This document shows, one piece after another, positions 27,020 to 36,919 of a stretch of 64,000 nucleotides of DNA. The first letter of the stretch is position 1. Each line of letters begins with the position of its first letter. The stretch lies in assembly GCF_900163625.1 (NCBI RefSeq), contig NZ_FUIE01000020.1, forward strand, positions 1 through 64,000, written 5' to 3'. A model generated the notes under the pieces. That model ran no database searches. It saw nothing but the letters and a program-made list of their open reading frames with translations, and had not been told where the DNA came from. This stretch comes from Brevundimonas diminuta 3F5N. Lineage in GTDB: Bacteria; Pseudomonadota; Alphaproteobacteria; Caulobacterales; Caulobacteraceae. Position numbers and translations under genes: made by a program.

Positions 27020-28425
27020 CAGGCGCCCTCTCCTTCTTCGTCTCCGCCGCGTGCGGGCGACACGCCCAGCGACTTAAGCTTGCGATGCAACGCAGATCTT
27101 TCCATGCCGATGAAGGCTGCAGTGCGCGAGATGTTTCCACCGAACCGCATGATCTGAGCCGACAGATATTCCCGCTCGAACACCTCGCGCGCCTCACGCA
27201 ACGGCAGGGCGATGATGCGGTCGGCGCCCAGAGAGGTCGGGCTGGCGGACGACGCCACCTCCTGCGGCAGCATGTCCGCCGTAATCGGCTCGTCCGGACC
27301 GCCAGTCGCCAGGATCAGCAGACGTTCAATGTTGTTGCGCAACTGGCGCACATTGCCCGGCCAGGGGTGGACCTGAAGCACGGCCAGGGCGTCGTCGGCG
27401 ATCCGCCGATGCGGCAACCCTTGAGAGGCCGAAAGGCTCTCCACGAAATACTCCACCAACTCGGCGATATCCTCGCGACGTTCCGACAGCGGCGGCACCC
27501 GGATCGGCACCACGTTCAGCCGGTGGAACAGATCCTCGCGGAAACGGCCTTCGCTGATTTCCACGCGCAGATCACGCGAGGTCGAGCTGATGACCCGCAC
27601 ATCGACCTGAACGTCCTGCTCGCCGCCGACCCGACGGAAGCGTTGCTCGACCAGTACGCGCAGGATGCGGCTCTGGCTTTCGCGCGGCATGTCGGCCACG
27701 TCATCCAGGAACAGAGTGCCGTTATGGGCTTGCTCGAAAACACCGATCTTACGCGGGCGGCCATCGACGCCTTCTTCGCCGAACAGTTCGACGTCTAGGC
27801 GTTCGGGCGCCATCCCGGCGGCGGAAATGGCGACAAACTCGGCTTTGGCGCGCGGACTCGCATCGTGAATCTGGCGCGCCGCTAGCTCCTTGCCGGAACC
27901 TGGCGGTCCCGAGATAAGGATGCGGCTGTTGGCTGGCGCGACCTTGGAAATGGTGCTGCGCAGGGTCTGGGCGGCGACGGATTTGCCGATCAACCCGCTG
28001 GGCGTCAGCGTCTGGGCGCGCAGGCGCCGGTTTTCACGCTTCAGCGCAGCCGCCTCGAGGGCGCGCTCCACCACCACGACCAGCCGGTCGGACTTGAACG
28101 GTTTTTCGATGAAGTCATAGGCGCCGCGCTTCAGGGCGCTGACGGCGGTTTCGATGTTGCCGTGGCCCGAGATCATGACGACCGGCAGGTCTTGATCCAG
28201 CTCGCGCACGACATCGAGCAGTTCCAGCCCATCAAGGCCGCCGCCCTGCATCCAGATGTCGAGCACCGCCAGCGACGGCTTGCGCGCCCGGATGGCGGCC
28301 AGAGCCTCGTCCGAATTGGCCGCCGTGCGAACCGAGTGGCCCTCGTCCTCAAGCAGGCCCGAGACCAGTTCGCGGATGTCCGCTTCGTCGTCAACGACCA
28401 GAATATCAGCACCAGTATTACGCAT
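27019..28425 (-). CDS. ntrX: Nitrogen/redox response regulator NtrX
   Basis: A 468-residue NtrC-family regulator: receiver domain with phospho-acceptor Asp56, AAA+ domain with Walker A GPPGSGKE (173-180) and Walker B LFLDD, and a Fis-type HTH near the C-terminus. The sigma-54 contact loop is missing: after ELFG (213-216) the sequence reads GEEGVDGRPRKIG where activators have a GAFTGA. It may therefore act without sigma-54, as reported for some alphaproteobacterial NtrX. It is paired with ntrY just upstream (10-nt gap). Confidence 0.93.
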   Translation of the reverse strand: MRNTGADILVVDDEADIRELVSGLLEDEGHSVRTAANSDEALAAIRARKPSLAVLDIWMQGGGLDGLELLDVVRELDQDLPVVMISGHGNIETAVSALKRGAYDFIEKPFKSDRLVVVVERALEAAALKRENRRLRAQTLTPSGLIGKSVAAQTLRSTISKVAPANSRILISGPPGSGKELAARQIHDASPRAKAEFVAISAAGMAPERLDVELFGEEGVDGRPRKIGVFEQAHNGTLFLDDVADMPRESQSRILRVLVEQRFRRVGGEQDVQVDVRVISSTSRDLRVEISEGRFREDLFHRLNVVPIRVPPLSERREDIAELVEYFVESLSASQGLPHRRIADDALAVLQVHPWPGNVRQLRNNIERLLILATGGPDEPITADMLPQEVASSASPTSLGADRIIALPLREAREVFEREYLSAQIMRFGGNISRTAAFIGMERSALHRKLKSLGVSPARGGDEEGEGA

Positions 28426-28435
28426 GACGCCTCGC

Positions 28436-30688
28436 TTAACTCGCCGCGCTCGTCGCGCCGGAAGCGCGATGAGCGGACTTATGGTTCTGGGTCAGTGGGA
28501 AGATCAGGCCTACCCGTGCGCCCGACAGTGTTTCCGCGTCAGCCAGCCGCAACTCGCCGCCGTGGTCCTCGCAGATGCGCTTGACGATGGCCAAGCCCAA
28601 GCCTGTGCCCTTCTTGCGCGTAGTGACATAAGGCTCAGTCAGCCGATCTCGATCCTTGGCCGGCAGGCCGACGCCATCGTCCTCAATCGTGAAAATAGCG
28701 CGCTCATCCTCAATCTCGAGCCTGGCGATGATGCCCAGCGCCCCTTCGGCAACGGGGTCGCGCGCTCGCTTGGCGCTGACGGCCTCGCCGGCATTCTTCA
28801 GGATATTGGCCAGAGCCTGCCCCACCATGCGGCCATCGCATTGCAGCACGACGCTGGGCAGCGGCTCCACCAAATCCACCTCGATATCGGGCATGGCGAC
28901 GCGCTGGGCGAACACCGCCTCGCGCAGCATTTCAGCCGGGTTCTCCATCGAGAAACGTGGAGCCGGCATCCGCGCGAAGGATGAGAACTCATCCACCATT
29001 CGGCCGATATCGCCCACCTGACGGATGATGGTCTCAGTGCAGCGATCGAACACCTCGACGTCGTCGCCCACACGCTCGCGATAGCGGCGACGCAGGCGTT
29101 CCGCCGACAGCTGGATCGGCGTCAGGGGATTCTTGATCTCATGAGCGATGCGTCGCGCCACGTCGCGCCAGGCCGCGTTGCGCTGAGCCGTGACCAGTCG
29201 GGTGATGTCGTCGAATGTCAGCACCATCTCGCCGCCCTGTCCGCCCTCGATGCGGACACGCAGACGCATGGCCTCGCCATCGCGGCTGACGTCGATGTCT
29301 TCTTCGATGTGGGCCTCGCCACGCTCGGATAGTTCGCCCAGTTCCGGCGCAACCTCGGCCAGACGTAGCCCCTGCACCTGCTCAGGGTCGAGGCCCAGCA
29401 ATTGACTGGCGCTGTCGTTAATAGCCGAAATGCGCCGCATACGGTCCAGGCCGATCACGCCCGCGCTGACGCCCGACAGAACGGTCTCGATGAACAGGCT
29501 GCGCCCCTGCGCCTCATCCGACGCGGTCTTCAACGCGGCCTGCTGGGTCTTGATGTCCTCTGTCATCCGATTGAAGGCTTCGGACAGGACGATGATCTCG
29601 GACGGCGCCCCTGAGTTGTCGACGCGCGCGTCCAGGTCGCCGCCGGCCACCTGATCCGCCGCCTTCACCAGCCGCCCGATCGGCGCAGAGATCGAACTGG
29701 CCGCCGACATGGCCAGCCAGACCGCCCCCACCAACACCAGCAGAGCCGTCTCCAGATAGCTGAGCGCAAAGGCCGCCTGAATGCGGGCGCGGCTTTCCTC
29801 GGCGGCGCGATAGGCAGTGATGGACTCCTCGCCGTTGCGCATCCGCTGGATCAGGCCCGGCGCCAGCGGCCGCACGACGTAGAGGTAGGCGTGACCGTAA
29901 TCCGGCAACGGATAGAGGGCCCGAACCATGTCCGGGTTCTCTGTCACCGTCGTCGGCGCCACTTCGCCGCCGGCCACGGTTTCAAAAGCCTCGCGCGGCG
30001 GCGCGACATAAGGCGGCGCGCCCGGCTGTTCGCCGCTGGCGAGAACGCGCCCCTCTTCATCCAGAATGTAGAGCGCCGGATAGCCGAAGAAGTCGCCGAT
30101 CTGCGACAGGGCGCGCGAGAACTGGATCCGGTTGTCGAACAGGTCGCGCACCCCGCCCAGTTCGGTCGCCATCGTCTCCAGATCGACCTCCAGCCCGGCG
30201 CCCACGTCGGCGACATAGGCGCGGCCGATCTCGGCCCCGTTCTCGACCGCCGAACGGACGTTTGTGCTGAACCACTGATCCACCCCCCGATTGACCAGCA
30301 GGCCGAACACCAGGGCGATCAGCACCGCCGGCACGACCGAGACGAGCGAGAAAAGGGTGACGAAGCGCAGGTGCAGGCGCGCACCTGGATCATTTCGATT
30401 GCGCGTGAGGCGCAGCACCCGCCCGCCGATCACCGCCGCCAGACCCGCGATCAGGATCAGATTGGCCAGAAGAATGAAGAGCACGACCTGACTGGCCGCC
30501 GTGCGCGCATCACCGCCCGCCGTGGCCCCAGGCGCGATGGCCACCAGCCAGATGGCGGCGGCCGTGATCAGAAACGCGATGGCGTAGGCGGTTCCGAACA
30601 AGGCCCGTGCGCGACCATCAGCCAAACGCCCCCAGAGCGAGCGCTCTGAAGTCTGTTGCTCAGCCGTGGAAACGGGCGTGTCCGACAT
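28436..30688 (-). CDS. ntrY: Membrane sensor histidine kinase NtrY
   Basis: A 750-residue sensor. Transmembrane helices lie at about 30-52, 68-92 and 108-132, with a periplasmic region to about 305 and a further helix at 308-330. A HAMP domain (about 330-385), a PAS domain (about 395-495), phospho-acceptor His516 in AHEIKNPL and a C-terminal ATPase with GTGLGLAIV follow. It is the partner of NtrX; the pair responds to nitrogen or redox signals in relatives. It overlaps dusB by one base. No ntrBC pair is present at this locus. Confidence 0.95.
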   Translation of the reverse strand: MSDTPVSTAEQQTSERSLWGRLADGRARALFGTAYAIAFLITAAAIWLVAIAPGATAGGDARTAASQVVLFILLANLILIAGLAAVIGGRVLRLTRNRNDPGARLHLRFVTLFSLVSVVPAVLIALVFGLLVNRGVDQWFSTNVRSAVENGAEIGRAYVADVGAGLEVDLETMATELGGVRDLFDNRIQFSRALSQIGDFFGYPALYILDEEGRVLASGEQPGAPPYVAPPREAFETVAGGEVAPTTVTENPDMVRALYPLPDYGHAYLYVVRPLAPGLIQRMRNGEESITAYRAAEESRARIQAAFALSYLETALLVLVGAVWLAMSAASSISAPIGRLVKAADQVAGGDLDARVDNSGAPSEIIVLSEAFNRMTEDIKTQQAALKTASDEAQGRSLFIETVLSGVSAGVIGLDRMRRISAINDSASQLLGLDPEQVQGLRLAEVAPELGELSERGEAHIEEDIDVSRDGEAMRLRVRIEGGQGGEMVLTFDDITRLVTAQRNAAWRDVARRIAHEIKNPLTPIQLSAERLRRRYRERVGDDVEVFDRCTETIIRQVGDIGRMVDEFSSFARMPAPRFSMENPAEMLREAVFAQRVAMPDIEVDLVEPLPSVVLQCDGRMVGQALANILKNAGEAVSAKRARDPVAEGALGIIARLEIEDERAIFTIEDDGVGLPAKDRDRLTEPYVTTRKKGTGLGLAIVKRICEDHGGELRLADAETLSGARVGLIFPLTQNHKSAHRASGATSAAS

Positions 30689-31737
30689 CAGGCCACAGCT
30701 TCGAACACCTGTGGCTCGTTTTCAACATCGAAGTTGCTCAAATGTGTCACACCTAGCCATAGGTCGGTCAGGGCGGCCTCAACCTCTTTGGGCGTCTCCA
30801 GGCGACACAGACGGGCCTTGGCGGCGCGACGTTCCAGCGGATCGGCGGGCCAGGGCGCCTGTTCGATGTACCAGCCCAGATGCTTGCGGAACATCTTCAG
30901 CCCCAACGGTAAGCCGTAGAAGTCGGCCGATGCGCGCAGATGTTCGAGAACAATGGTCAGGCGCTCTTCGCGATCCGGTTCCTGAAGTTGCGTTCCGTCG
31001 ATCAGCGCGCGTTCCAGATGCGCCGCCAGCCACGGCCGCCCATAGACCCCGCGCCCCAGCATCAGGGCGTCTGCGCCCGAACGGTCCAGCGCCTCGCGCG
31101 CCTGTTCGGCGGTGATGATGTCGCCGTTGACGATGACGGGGATGGCGACCGCCTGCTTGACCTCGGCCACGGCGTCCCAGTCAGCGACGCCGGTGTAGAA
31201 TTGCTTACGCGTGCGGCCATGCACGGTGACGGCGGCGACGCCCAGCGCCTCGGCCCGGCGCGCCAGATCGGGGGCGTTGTGACTGTTCTCGTCCCAGCCC
31301 AGTCGCATCTTGACGCTGACCGGACGGCTGACGGCGCCGACGACCGCCTCCATGATCCGCGCGGCCTGATCGGGGGTGCGCATCAGGGCCGAGCCGCAGG
31401 CGGCGCCGGTGACTTCCTTGGCGGGACAGCCGAAGTTCAGGTCGATGATGTCGGCGCCCGCCGTCTCGGCCATGCGCGCGCCCTCGGCCATGGCCGCCGC
31501 ATCGCCGCCGACTAGCTGGATCACCGTCAGCGGCAGGCCGCCGCCGACGGCGGCGCGCCGCACCACGTCGGGACGGGCGCGCGCCAGTTCAGCCGCCGCC
31601 ACCATCTCCGTCGCCACATAGGCGGCGCCCAGCCTTGAGGCCAGCACACGGAACGGCAGGTCCGTGATCCCGGTCATGGGCGCCATCAGCACCCGCCCTG
31701 CGATCTTCACATCGCCAATCTGCAACCCGGTCGTCAT
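30688..31737 (-). CDS. dusB: tRNA-dihydrouridine synthase
   Basis: An FMN enzyme reducing uridine in the tRNA D-loop, 349 residues. Seen are APMTGITDLPFR at the N-terminus, DLNFGCPAKEV, catalytic Cys in GAACGSALM, and the VNGDI and GRGVYGRPW phosphate-binding segments. The ATG at 31737 is preferred to a GTG five codons earlier. In alphaproteobacteria dusB (nifR3) leads the ntr operon; here it runs straight into ntrY. Divergent from ispDF across a 65-bp gap. Confidence 0.94.
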   Translation of the reverse strand: MTTGLQIGDVKIAGRVLMAPMTGITDLPFRVLASRLGAAYVATEMVAAAELARARPDVVRRAAVGGGLPLTVIQLVGGDAAAMAEGARMAETAGADIIDLNFGCPAKEVTGAACGSALMRTPDQAARIMEAVVGAVSRPVSVKMRLGWDENSHNAPDLARRAEALGVAAVTVHGRTRKQFYTGVADWDAVAEVKQAVAIPVIVNGDIITAEQAREALDRSGADALMLGRGVYGRPWLAAHLERALIDGTQLQEPDREERLTIVLEHLRASADFYGLPLGLKMFRKHLGWYIEQAPWPADPLERRAAKARLCRLETPKEVEAALTDLWLGVTHLSNFDVENEPQVFEAVA

Positions 31738-31802
31738 GAGGCTCCTTAGCACCGATGAAGGCCCCTCTCGTCAAGCGGAACCGGGACGCCTAGAAGACCC
31801 GC

Positions 31803-32945
31803 ATGGGATTCTCAGCGATCGTCGTCGCCGCCGGTTCAGGCTCCAGGGCGGGCGGCGCCAAGCAGTGGCGCGTGGTCGCCGGCAAGCCGGTCGTGCGCTG
31901 GTCGGTCGAGGCCTTGCAGGACGCCGGAGCGCGCGAAGTCGTCGTGGTGATCGCCGCCGGGGCCGAGACCGAGGCGCGCGACGCCCTGTCCGGCCTGAAC
32001 GGTTGGCGGGCCGTCACCGGCGGAGACACGCGCGCCGCGTCGGTGTGCGCGGGCCTGTCCGCCCTGACCTGCGCCGACAGCGAACCCGTGCTGATCCACG
32101 ACGCCGCCCGCCCCTTCCTGAGCACCGAAGTGATCGCGCGCCTGCTGGAGGGCCTGCATGAGGCCGACGGCGCCCTGCCCGCCCTGCCCGTCGCCGACAG
32201 CCTGCGCCGGGGCGATCAGGACATGGTCGTCGGCGCCGTCGACCGAGAAAACCTGTGGCGCGCCCAGACCCCGCAAGCCTTCCGTCTCAAGACCATCCGT
32301 GACGCCTATGCCGCCTGGCCCGCCGACGAAGCCGCCACCGACGAGGCCGCCGTGGTTGAGCGCGCGGGCGGCCGCGTCCGACTGATCCCGGGCGATCCGC
32401 GCCTGATGAAGCTGACCTATCCAGAGGATTTCGCCATGGCCGAGGCCCTATCCGCCGCCCGCACCGTCACCCGCATCGGTCAGGGCTACGACGTCCACCG
32501 CTGGGGGCCGGGCTCGTCCGTCTGGCTGTGCGGGGTCGAGATTCCGCACGACCAGACCCTGATCGGCCATTCGGACGCCGATGCAGGCCTGCACGCCCTG
32601 ACCGACGCCATTCTGGGCGCCATCGCCGACGGCGACATCGGCGACCACTTCCCGCCCAGCGATCCCAAGTGGAAAGGCGCCTCATCCGACCGCTTCCTGG
32701 TCTACGCCGCCGAGCGGGTGGCCCTGCGCGGCGGGCGCATCGTCAATGTTGACGTGACCCTGATCTGCGAGCAGCCCAAGGTGAAGCCGCACCGTCTGGC
32801 CATGCGCGAACAGCTGGCGGAGCTGCTGAAGCTGCCGCTGGACGCCGTCAGCGTGAAGGCCACGACCAGCGAGGAAATGGGCTTCGTCGGCCGCAACGAA
32901 GGTTTGGCGGCGCAGGCCGTGGCCTCCATCGAAATGCCCGCCTGA
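31803..32945 (+). CDS. ispDF: Bifunctional IspD/IspF isoprenoid enzyme
   Basis: One 380-residue chain with two MEP-pathway activities. Residues 1 to about 222 are IspD (4-diphosphocytidyl-2-C-methyl-D-erythritol synthase; [16 protein letters not shown] nucleotide loop). The remainder is IspF (2,4-cyclodiphosphate synthase; [10 protein letters not shown] metal site and [19 protein letters not shown]). The fusion is characteristic of alphaproteobacteria and some epsilonproteobacteria. Both halves look intact. It converges on the histidine kinase gene with an 8-bp gap. Confidence 0.97.
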   Translation: MGFSAIVVAAGSGSRAGGAKQWRVVAGKPVVRWSVEALQDAGAREVVVVIAAGAETEARDALSGLNGWRAVTGGDTRAASVCAGLSALTCADSEPVLIHDAARPFLSTEVIARLLEGLHEADGALPALPVADSLRRGDQDMVVGAVDRENLWRAQTPQAFRLKTIRDAYAAWPADEAATDEAAVVERAGGRVRLIPGDPRLMKLTYPEDFAMAEALSAARTVTRIGQGYDVHRWGPGSSVWLCGVEIPHDQTLIGHSDADAGLHALTDAILGAIADGDIGDHFPPSDPKWKGASSDRFLVYAAERVALRGGRIVNVDVTLICEQPKVKPHRLAMREQLAELLKLPLDAVSVKATTSEEMGFVGRNEGLAAQAVASIEMPA

Positions 32946-32953
32946 AGCCTCCA

Positions 32954-34261
32954 TCAGCCGCGCCGGATCGGCAGGCCGTGCAGTTCGACGCGCAACCCGC
33001 CCAGAGCCGACGGCGCAAAACGCACCGTCCCGCCGTGCGCCTTCATCGTCGACAGGACGATGGACAGGCCCAGACCGCTGCCGCCGATGGGGGCGTCGGC
33101 GGTGCGGAAGAAGCGACGACCCAGGCGCTCCAGATCAGCCGCTGACACGCCCGGGCCGTCGTCCTCGATCACCAGAACGGCGTCAGGCCCTTCGCCGACG
33201 ACCGTCACGCAGATCCGTGTCCGCGCCACGCCACGCGCATTGGCCATCAGGTTGGCGACGACCGTTTCAAAGCGGTCCAGCTGAACGTGAAGCTCAAACT
33301 CTTCGCGCGGCAGATGCAGGCGGTCGTCGGCGCCCGTCGCCTGGAACAGGCTCCGCAGATCGATCCAGCGCTTGGCGGCATCGTCCACCGCCGCCTCGTC
33401 CTCGCGGGCGAGCGTCAGCAGGCCCGTGACCAGGCGCGCCGTCCGATCAACGGAGGTCTGGATCTGCTCCAGCGCGTGTTTGCGCACGGCCGGATCGTCC
33501 GTGACGGCTGCGATCTGGGCCTGCACCCGCAGACCCGCCAGCGGCGTCCGCAGTTCATGGGCCGCCGCCGCGGTGAACTCCGTCTCTCGACGACGCGCCT
33601 CGCTAACACGCGCAATCAGATCATTCAGCGCCGAAGCGAAGGGCAGCAGATCCTTGCCGCCCGGCGCGACGTCGATCGACGTCAGATCGTCAGCCCGGCG
33701 ACTGGCGAGCGCTCGGGTCATCTGCTGAATCGGCCGCAGGCCCGCCCCCACCGACCACCAGATCAGAACGCCGAGCGCCAACAACCCCAGCACCGCCGGC
33801 GCCAGCAGGCCGGTGACGACGCTGCCCACCAGGTGTTCGCGGATCGCCAGATTGTCGCCTACCATCACGCGATAGCCGCTTTCAGGCATGTGGACGGTGT
33901 AGACACGCCAGCGCTGGCCATCGATCACGCGCTCGGAGAAGCCGTCCTCACCATCCGCCAGCATTTCCGTCGGAGCGCTGCGCGAGCGCGCGATCAGTTC
34001 TCCCTGCATCGACCATATCTGACAAGCCAGTTGGCGCTCATAGGCGGTAAGCGGGCGGCCCCCCTCCTCATTGGCTACAGGAGACAGGCTGCCCGGCCGC
34101 ATCATGGACGACACCAGACGGGCCGATTCCATCAGCCGGCGATCCAGAACCCTTTGCACCTCATGGCGCGTCTGAATCTCGACCCAGACAACCGCGCCGC
34201 CCCACACCAACGCCGTGACAAGCGCGAGGATCACGAACAGCCGCATCCGAATGGACATCAT
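32954..34261 (-). CDS. Sensor histidine kinase, QseC/PmrB type
   Basis: A 435-residue inner-membrane kinase: transmembrane helices at about 8-28 and 150-170 flank a periplasmic domain of the QseC-like kind (includes RRLMESARLVSSMM and RRVYTVHMP-like segments). HAMP follows, then His235 in AAAAHELRTPL, and an ATPase domain with EDDGPGV and GSGLGLSIV. The ATG overlaps the response regulator stop as ATGA. The signal is unknown; the divergent thiol-redox genes suggest envelope stress. Confidence 0.9.
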   Translation of the reverse strand: MMSIRMRLFVILALVTALVWGGAVVWVEIQTRHEVQRVLDRRLMESARLVSSMMRPGSLSPVANEEGGRPLTAYERQLACQIWSMQGELIARSRSAPTEMLADGEDGFSERVIDGQRWRVYTVHMPESGYRVMVGDNLAIREHLVGSVVTGLLAPAVLGLLALGVLIWWSVGAGLRPIQQMTRALASRRADDLTSIDVAPGGKDLLPFASALNDLIARVSEARRRETEFTAAAAHELRTPLAGLRVQAQIAAVTDDPAVRKHALEQIQTSVDRTARLVTGLLTLAREDEAAVDDAAKRWIDLRSLFQATGADDRLHLPREEFELHVQLDRFETVVANLMANARGVARTRICVTVVGEGPDAVLVIEDDGPGVSAADLERLGRRFFRTADAPIGGSGLGLSIVLSTMKAHGGTVRFAPSALGGLRVELHGLPIRRG

Positions 34262-34911
34262 TGGAGCGTGTATCCCAGGCCGCGCACAGTGCGGATGAAG
34301 TCAGCGCCCAGCTTGGCGCGCAGGTGATGGATGTGAACCTCGACCGCGTTCGAGCCGATGTCCTCCTGCCAGCCGTAGAGCCGCTCCTCCAACTGGCTGC
34401 GGGACAAGACATGGGACGGGCGCTCCATCAGGGCCTCAAGGATGGCGAACTCGCGTCGCGACAGATGAAGGTCGCCCTGCCCTCGCCAGGCCAGCCGCGA
34501 CTTGGGGTCTAGCGTCACGCCTTCATGCGACAGCGCCGGTTGCGAGCGGCCCAGCAGGCGCCGACGAACCGCCCGCAAGCGCGCCGCCAGTTCATCCAGA
34601 TCAAACGGCTTGCCGACATAGTCGTCAGCCCCTGTATCCAGACCGGCGATGCGATCGCGGCTGTCGTCGCGCGCCGACAGGATCACCACGCCGACGTCCA
34701 TGTCCCGCTGCCGTACGAAGCGCAGGATTTCCAAGCCGTCGCCATCCGGCAGGCCCAGGTCCAGAACGACCGCGTCGAAACTCGAGCTTTCCAGCGCGGC
34801 CAGGGCGTCTTCGACCCTGGCGACCGGCTCGACGGTCCAGCCGCAGGCCCCCAGGCCGACGCGCAGTCCATCCGCCAGCACCGGATCGTCTTCTACAGCG
34901 AGCAATCTCAT
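34258..34911 (-). CDS. OmpR-family response regulator, QseB/PmrA type
   Basis: A 217-residue regulator: receiver domain with Asp8/Asp9 and phospho-acceptor Asp51 (VVLDLGLPDGDG), and a C-terminal winged helix (about 125-217, LSRREFAILEALMERP, EVHIHHLRAKLG). Regulators of this subgroup bind direct repeats spaced 11 bp. A perfect CTTAAG-N5-CTTAAG box lies 23 bp upstream of its ATG, shared with divergent dsbD, and a second stands before the DsbA-like gene. The kinase gene follows with a 4-bp overlap. Confidence 0.92.
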   Translation of the reverse strand: MRLLAVEDDPVLADGLRVGLGACGWTVEPVARVEDALAALESSSFDAVVLDLGLPDGDGLEILRFVRQRDMDVGVVILSARDDSRDRIAGLDTGADDYVGKPFDLDELAARLRAVRRRLLGRSQPALSHEGVTLDPKSRLAWRGQGDLHLSRREFAILEALMERPSHVLSRSQLEERLYGWQEDIGSNAVEVHIHHLRAKLGADFIRTVRGLGYTLQ

Positions 34912-34933
34912 TGGCTATTGATGCGAAGCTCGG

Positions 34934-34950
34934 CTTAAGCCTGACTTAAG
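34934..34950. promoter_or_regulatory. Response-regulator box (CTTAAG-N5-CTTAAG), dsbD/regulator intergenic
   Basis: Two CTTAAG hexamers at 34934-34939 and 34945-34950, spaced 11 bp start to start. This fits the PmrA/QseB box YTTAAK-N5-YTTAAK exactly. The core TTAA-N7-TTAA also fits the CtrA consensus of Caulobacterales, so CtrA is an alternative binder. It sits 22 bp before the dsbD ATG and 23 bp before the regulator ATG. Confidence 0.65.
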
Positions 34951-34972
34951 CTCATTCTCCGACCTGACAGGT

Positions 34973-36919
34973 ATGAAGATCATTCTCGTACGCCTCCTCG
35001 CGGCCCTGGCCGTCCTCATGCTGCCGGCGCCGAGCCTGGCCCAAGGACTGGGCCAGGGCTTCGGCCAGCCGCTGCTTTCCCCCGAAGAGGCGTTCACCCT
35101 TCAGATCTCGCGAGAGGCTGACGGCGACATGGTGTTCGTCTGGAAGATCGCGCCGGGCCACTATCTCTACAAGGATCACACCGCCGCCACTGCGCCCGAC
35201 GGCAAGACCGGGTTTCCTCTCCGCCTTCAGGCTGGAGAAAAGAAGGACGACCCCGGGTTCGGCGTCGTCGACATCTGGCGTGACGCTGGGCGCGCGGTTC
35301 TGTCAGCGGATGCGCTGAAGCGCGCGAACGATCCCGCGTCGATCAACATCACCTACCAGGGGTGCCTGGAAAACTCGATCTGCTACCCGCCGACCACCCG
35401 CACGGTCGACGTCCCCGCCCTGCCGAGCGCTCGGATCGCTTCGCGCGAGGCCGAGGCCGCGACGGCCCAGGCCGCCGCCGTGCTCGCTCTGCAGAAGGCT
35501 CCTGCGGCTCCAGCGACCGAGGCCGCCGAAACGATTGAGGCGGAGCCTACGCCTGTCGCTGCACCTGAACCGGGCGCCGTCGCGTCCACGCCCGCCATCC
35601 AACTTCAGCAGGATCAGGGCTTCGTCGATCGATTGGCGGGTCAGGGGGGAACGGCCTGGGTGCTGCTGGCCTTCTTCGGCTTCGGCGTTCTGCTGGCGTT
35701 CACGCCCTGCGTCTTCCCCATGTACCCGATCCTGGCTGGCGTCATCGGACGAGGCGTCGACGGGCAAGGCACGCGACGCGGCCTACTGCTTTCGGGCGCC
35801 TATGTCCTGGGCCTCGCCGTGGCCTTCGCCCTGCTCGGCGTCGCCGCCGCATGGTCGGGCCAGAACCTGCAGATGGCGTTGCAATCGCCATGGGCCGTGG
35901 GAGGCCTGGCCGTCCTCTTCGTCATCCTGGCGGTCTCGATGTTCGGCGCGTTCGAGCTTCAGCTGCCATCCGTCTGGACCAGCCGCCTGTCGCGCGACGC
36001 CGGAACGGGGCGTCGATCCGTAGCCTCTGCATCAGGCCTGGGTTTCCTCTCGGCCCTCATCGCCGGGCCGTGCGTCACCGCCCCGCTGGCAGGCGCCCTG
36101 CTCTATATCGCGCAGACCGGTGATGTCGTCCTGGGCGCAGCCGCCCTGTTCTTCCTGGGGCTGGGCAAGGGCGTGCCGCTGATCGTCTTCGGGACCGCTG
36201 GCGCGCGCTTCCTGCCCAGGGCCGGAGCATGGATGAACCGCGTGAAGATCGTCTTCGGCTTCATCTTCCTGGGTATGGCTTGGTGGCTTGCCAGTCGCAT
36301 CCTGCCGCCTGTCGCGACCCTGGCGCTGGGCGCGGCCCTGTGCTTCACGACCGCTGCCGCCCTCGGCCTGTTCCGTCCGGCGGCGTCGGGCGTCCTGAAC
36401 AGCATCGCGCGCGCGGCTGGCCTGATCACCGCCGTCTGGGGCGTGCTGCTGTTGATCGGCGTAAGCCTCGACGCCGTCAGTCCCTGGCGTCCTCTGGCGC
36501 CGCTGGCCCGGCCGGCCGTCGCGGCCAACGGCGCCTCGCCTCTCGCGGCCGTTCCGGCGGCGGTGGTCGCCGATAACGCTGCGCTGGAGACCGCCGTCGC
36601 CCAGGCGGCCACCAAATCCCGGCCGGCCCTCGTCTATTTCACGGCGGAATGGTGCGTCAGTTGCCGCGTGATGGAGCGCGAGGTTTTCCAGAACGGCGAA
36701 GTCCTGGCCGAACTCGGCGCAGTCGATCTGATCGAGGTCGACGTGACACACAGCACACCCGAAGTGCGCGATCTGCTCGACCGCTATGGCGTCGTCGGCC
36801 CGCCGACGATGATCTTCCTGTCGAAGACGTCAAAGGAAGCGCCTGACAGCCGCTTGGTCGGCGAGGTTCCGGCTCGCGCCGTCCTGACCTCGCTGGAGCG
36901 CGCAGGGGCGACCGAATGA
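34973..36919 (+). CDS. dsbD: Thiol:disulfide interchange protein DsbD
   Basis: Carries electrons from cytoplasmic thioredoxin to periplasmic thiol proteins. The 648-residue protein has all three parts: signal peptide (1-23), periplasmic alpha domain with Cys131 and Cys137 (YQGCLENSICYPP), an eight-helix beta domain with Cys246 (FTPCVFPMYP) and Cys367 (AGPCVTAPL), and a thioredoxin-like gamma domain with Cys561/Cys564 (EWCVSCR). The Ala/Pro linker at 160-205 joins alpha and beta. The TlpA-like gene overlaps by 4 bp. The response-regulator box lies just upstream. Confidence 0.95.
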   Translation: MKIILVRLLAALAVLMLPAPSLAQGLGQGFGQPLLSPEEAFTLQISREADGDMVFVWKIAPGHYLYKDHTAATAPDGKTGFPLRLQAGEKKDDPGFGVVDIWRDAGRAVLSADALKRANDPASINITYQGCLENSICYPPTTRTVDVPALPSARIASREAEAATAQAAAVLALQKAPAAPATEAAETIEAEPTPVAAPEPGAVASTPAIQLQQDQGFVDRLAGQGGTAWVLLAFFGFGVLLAFTPCVFPMYPILAGVIGRGVDGQGTRRGLLLSGAYVLGLAVAFALLGVAAAWSGQNLQMALQSPWAVGGLAVLFVILAVSMFGAFELQLPSVWTSRLSRDAGTGRRSVASASGLGFLSALIAGPCVTAPLAGALLYIAQTGDVVLGAAALFFLGLGKGVPLIVFGTAGARFLPRAGAWMNRVKIVFGFIFLGMAWWLASRILPPVATLALGAALCFTTAAALGLFRPAASGVLNSIARAAGLITAVWGVLLLIGVSLDAVSPWRPLAPLARPAVAANGASPLAAVPAAVVADNAALETAVAQAATKSRPALVYFTAEWCVSCRVMEREVFQNGEVLAELGAVDLIEVDVTHSTPEVRDLLDRYGVVGPPTMIFLSKTSKEAPDSRLVGEVPARAVLTSLERAGATE

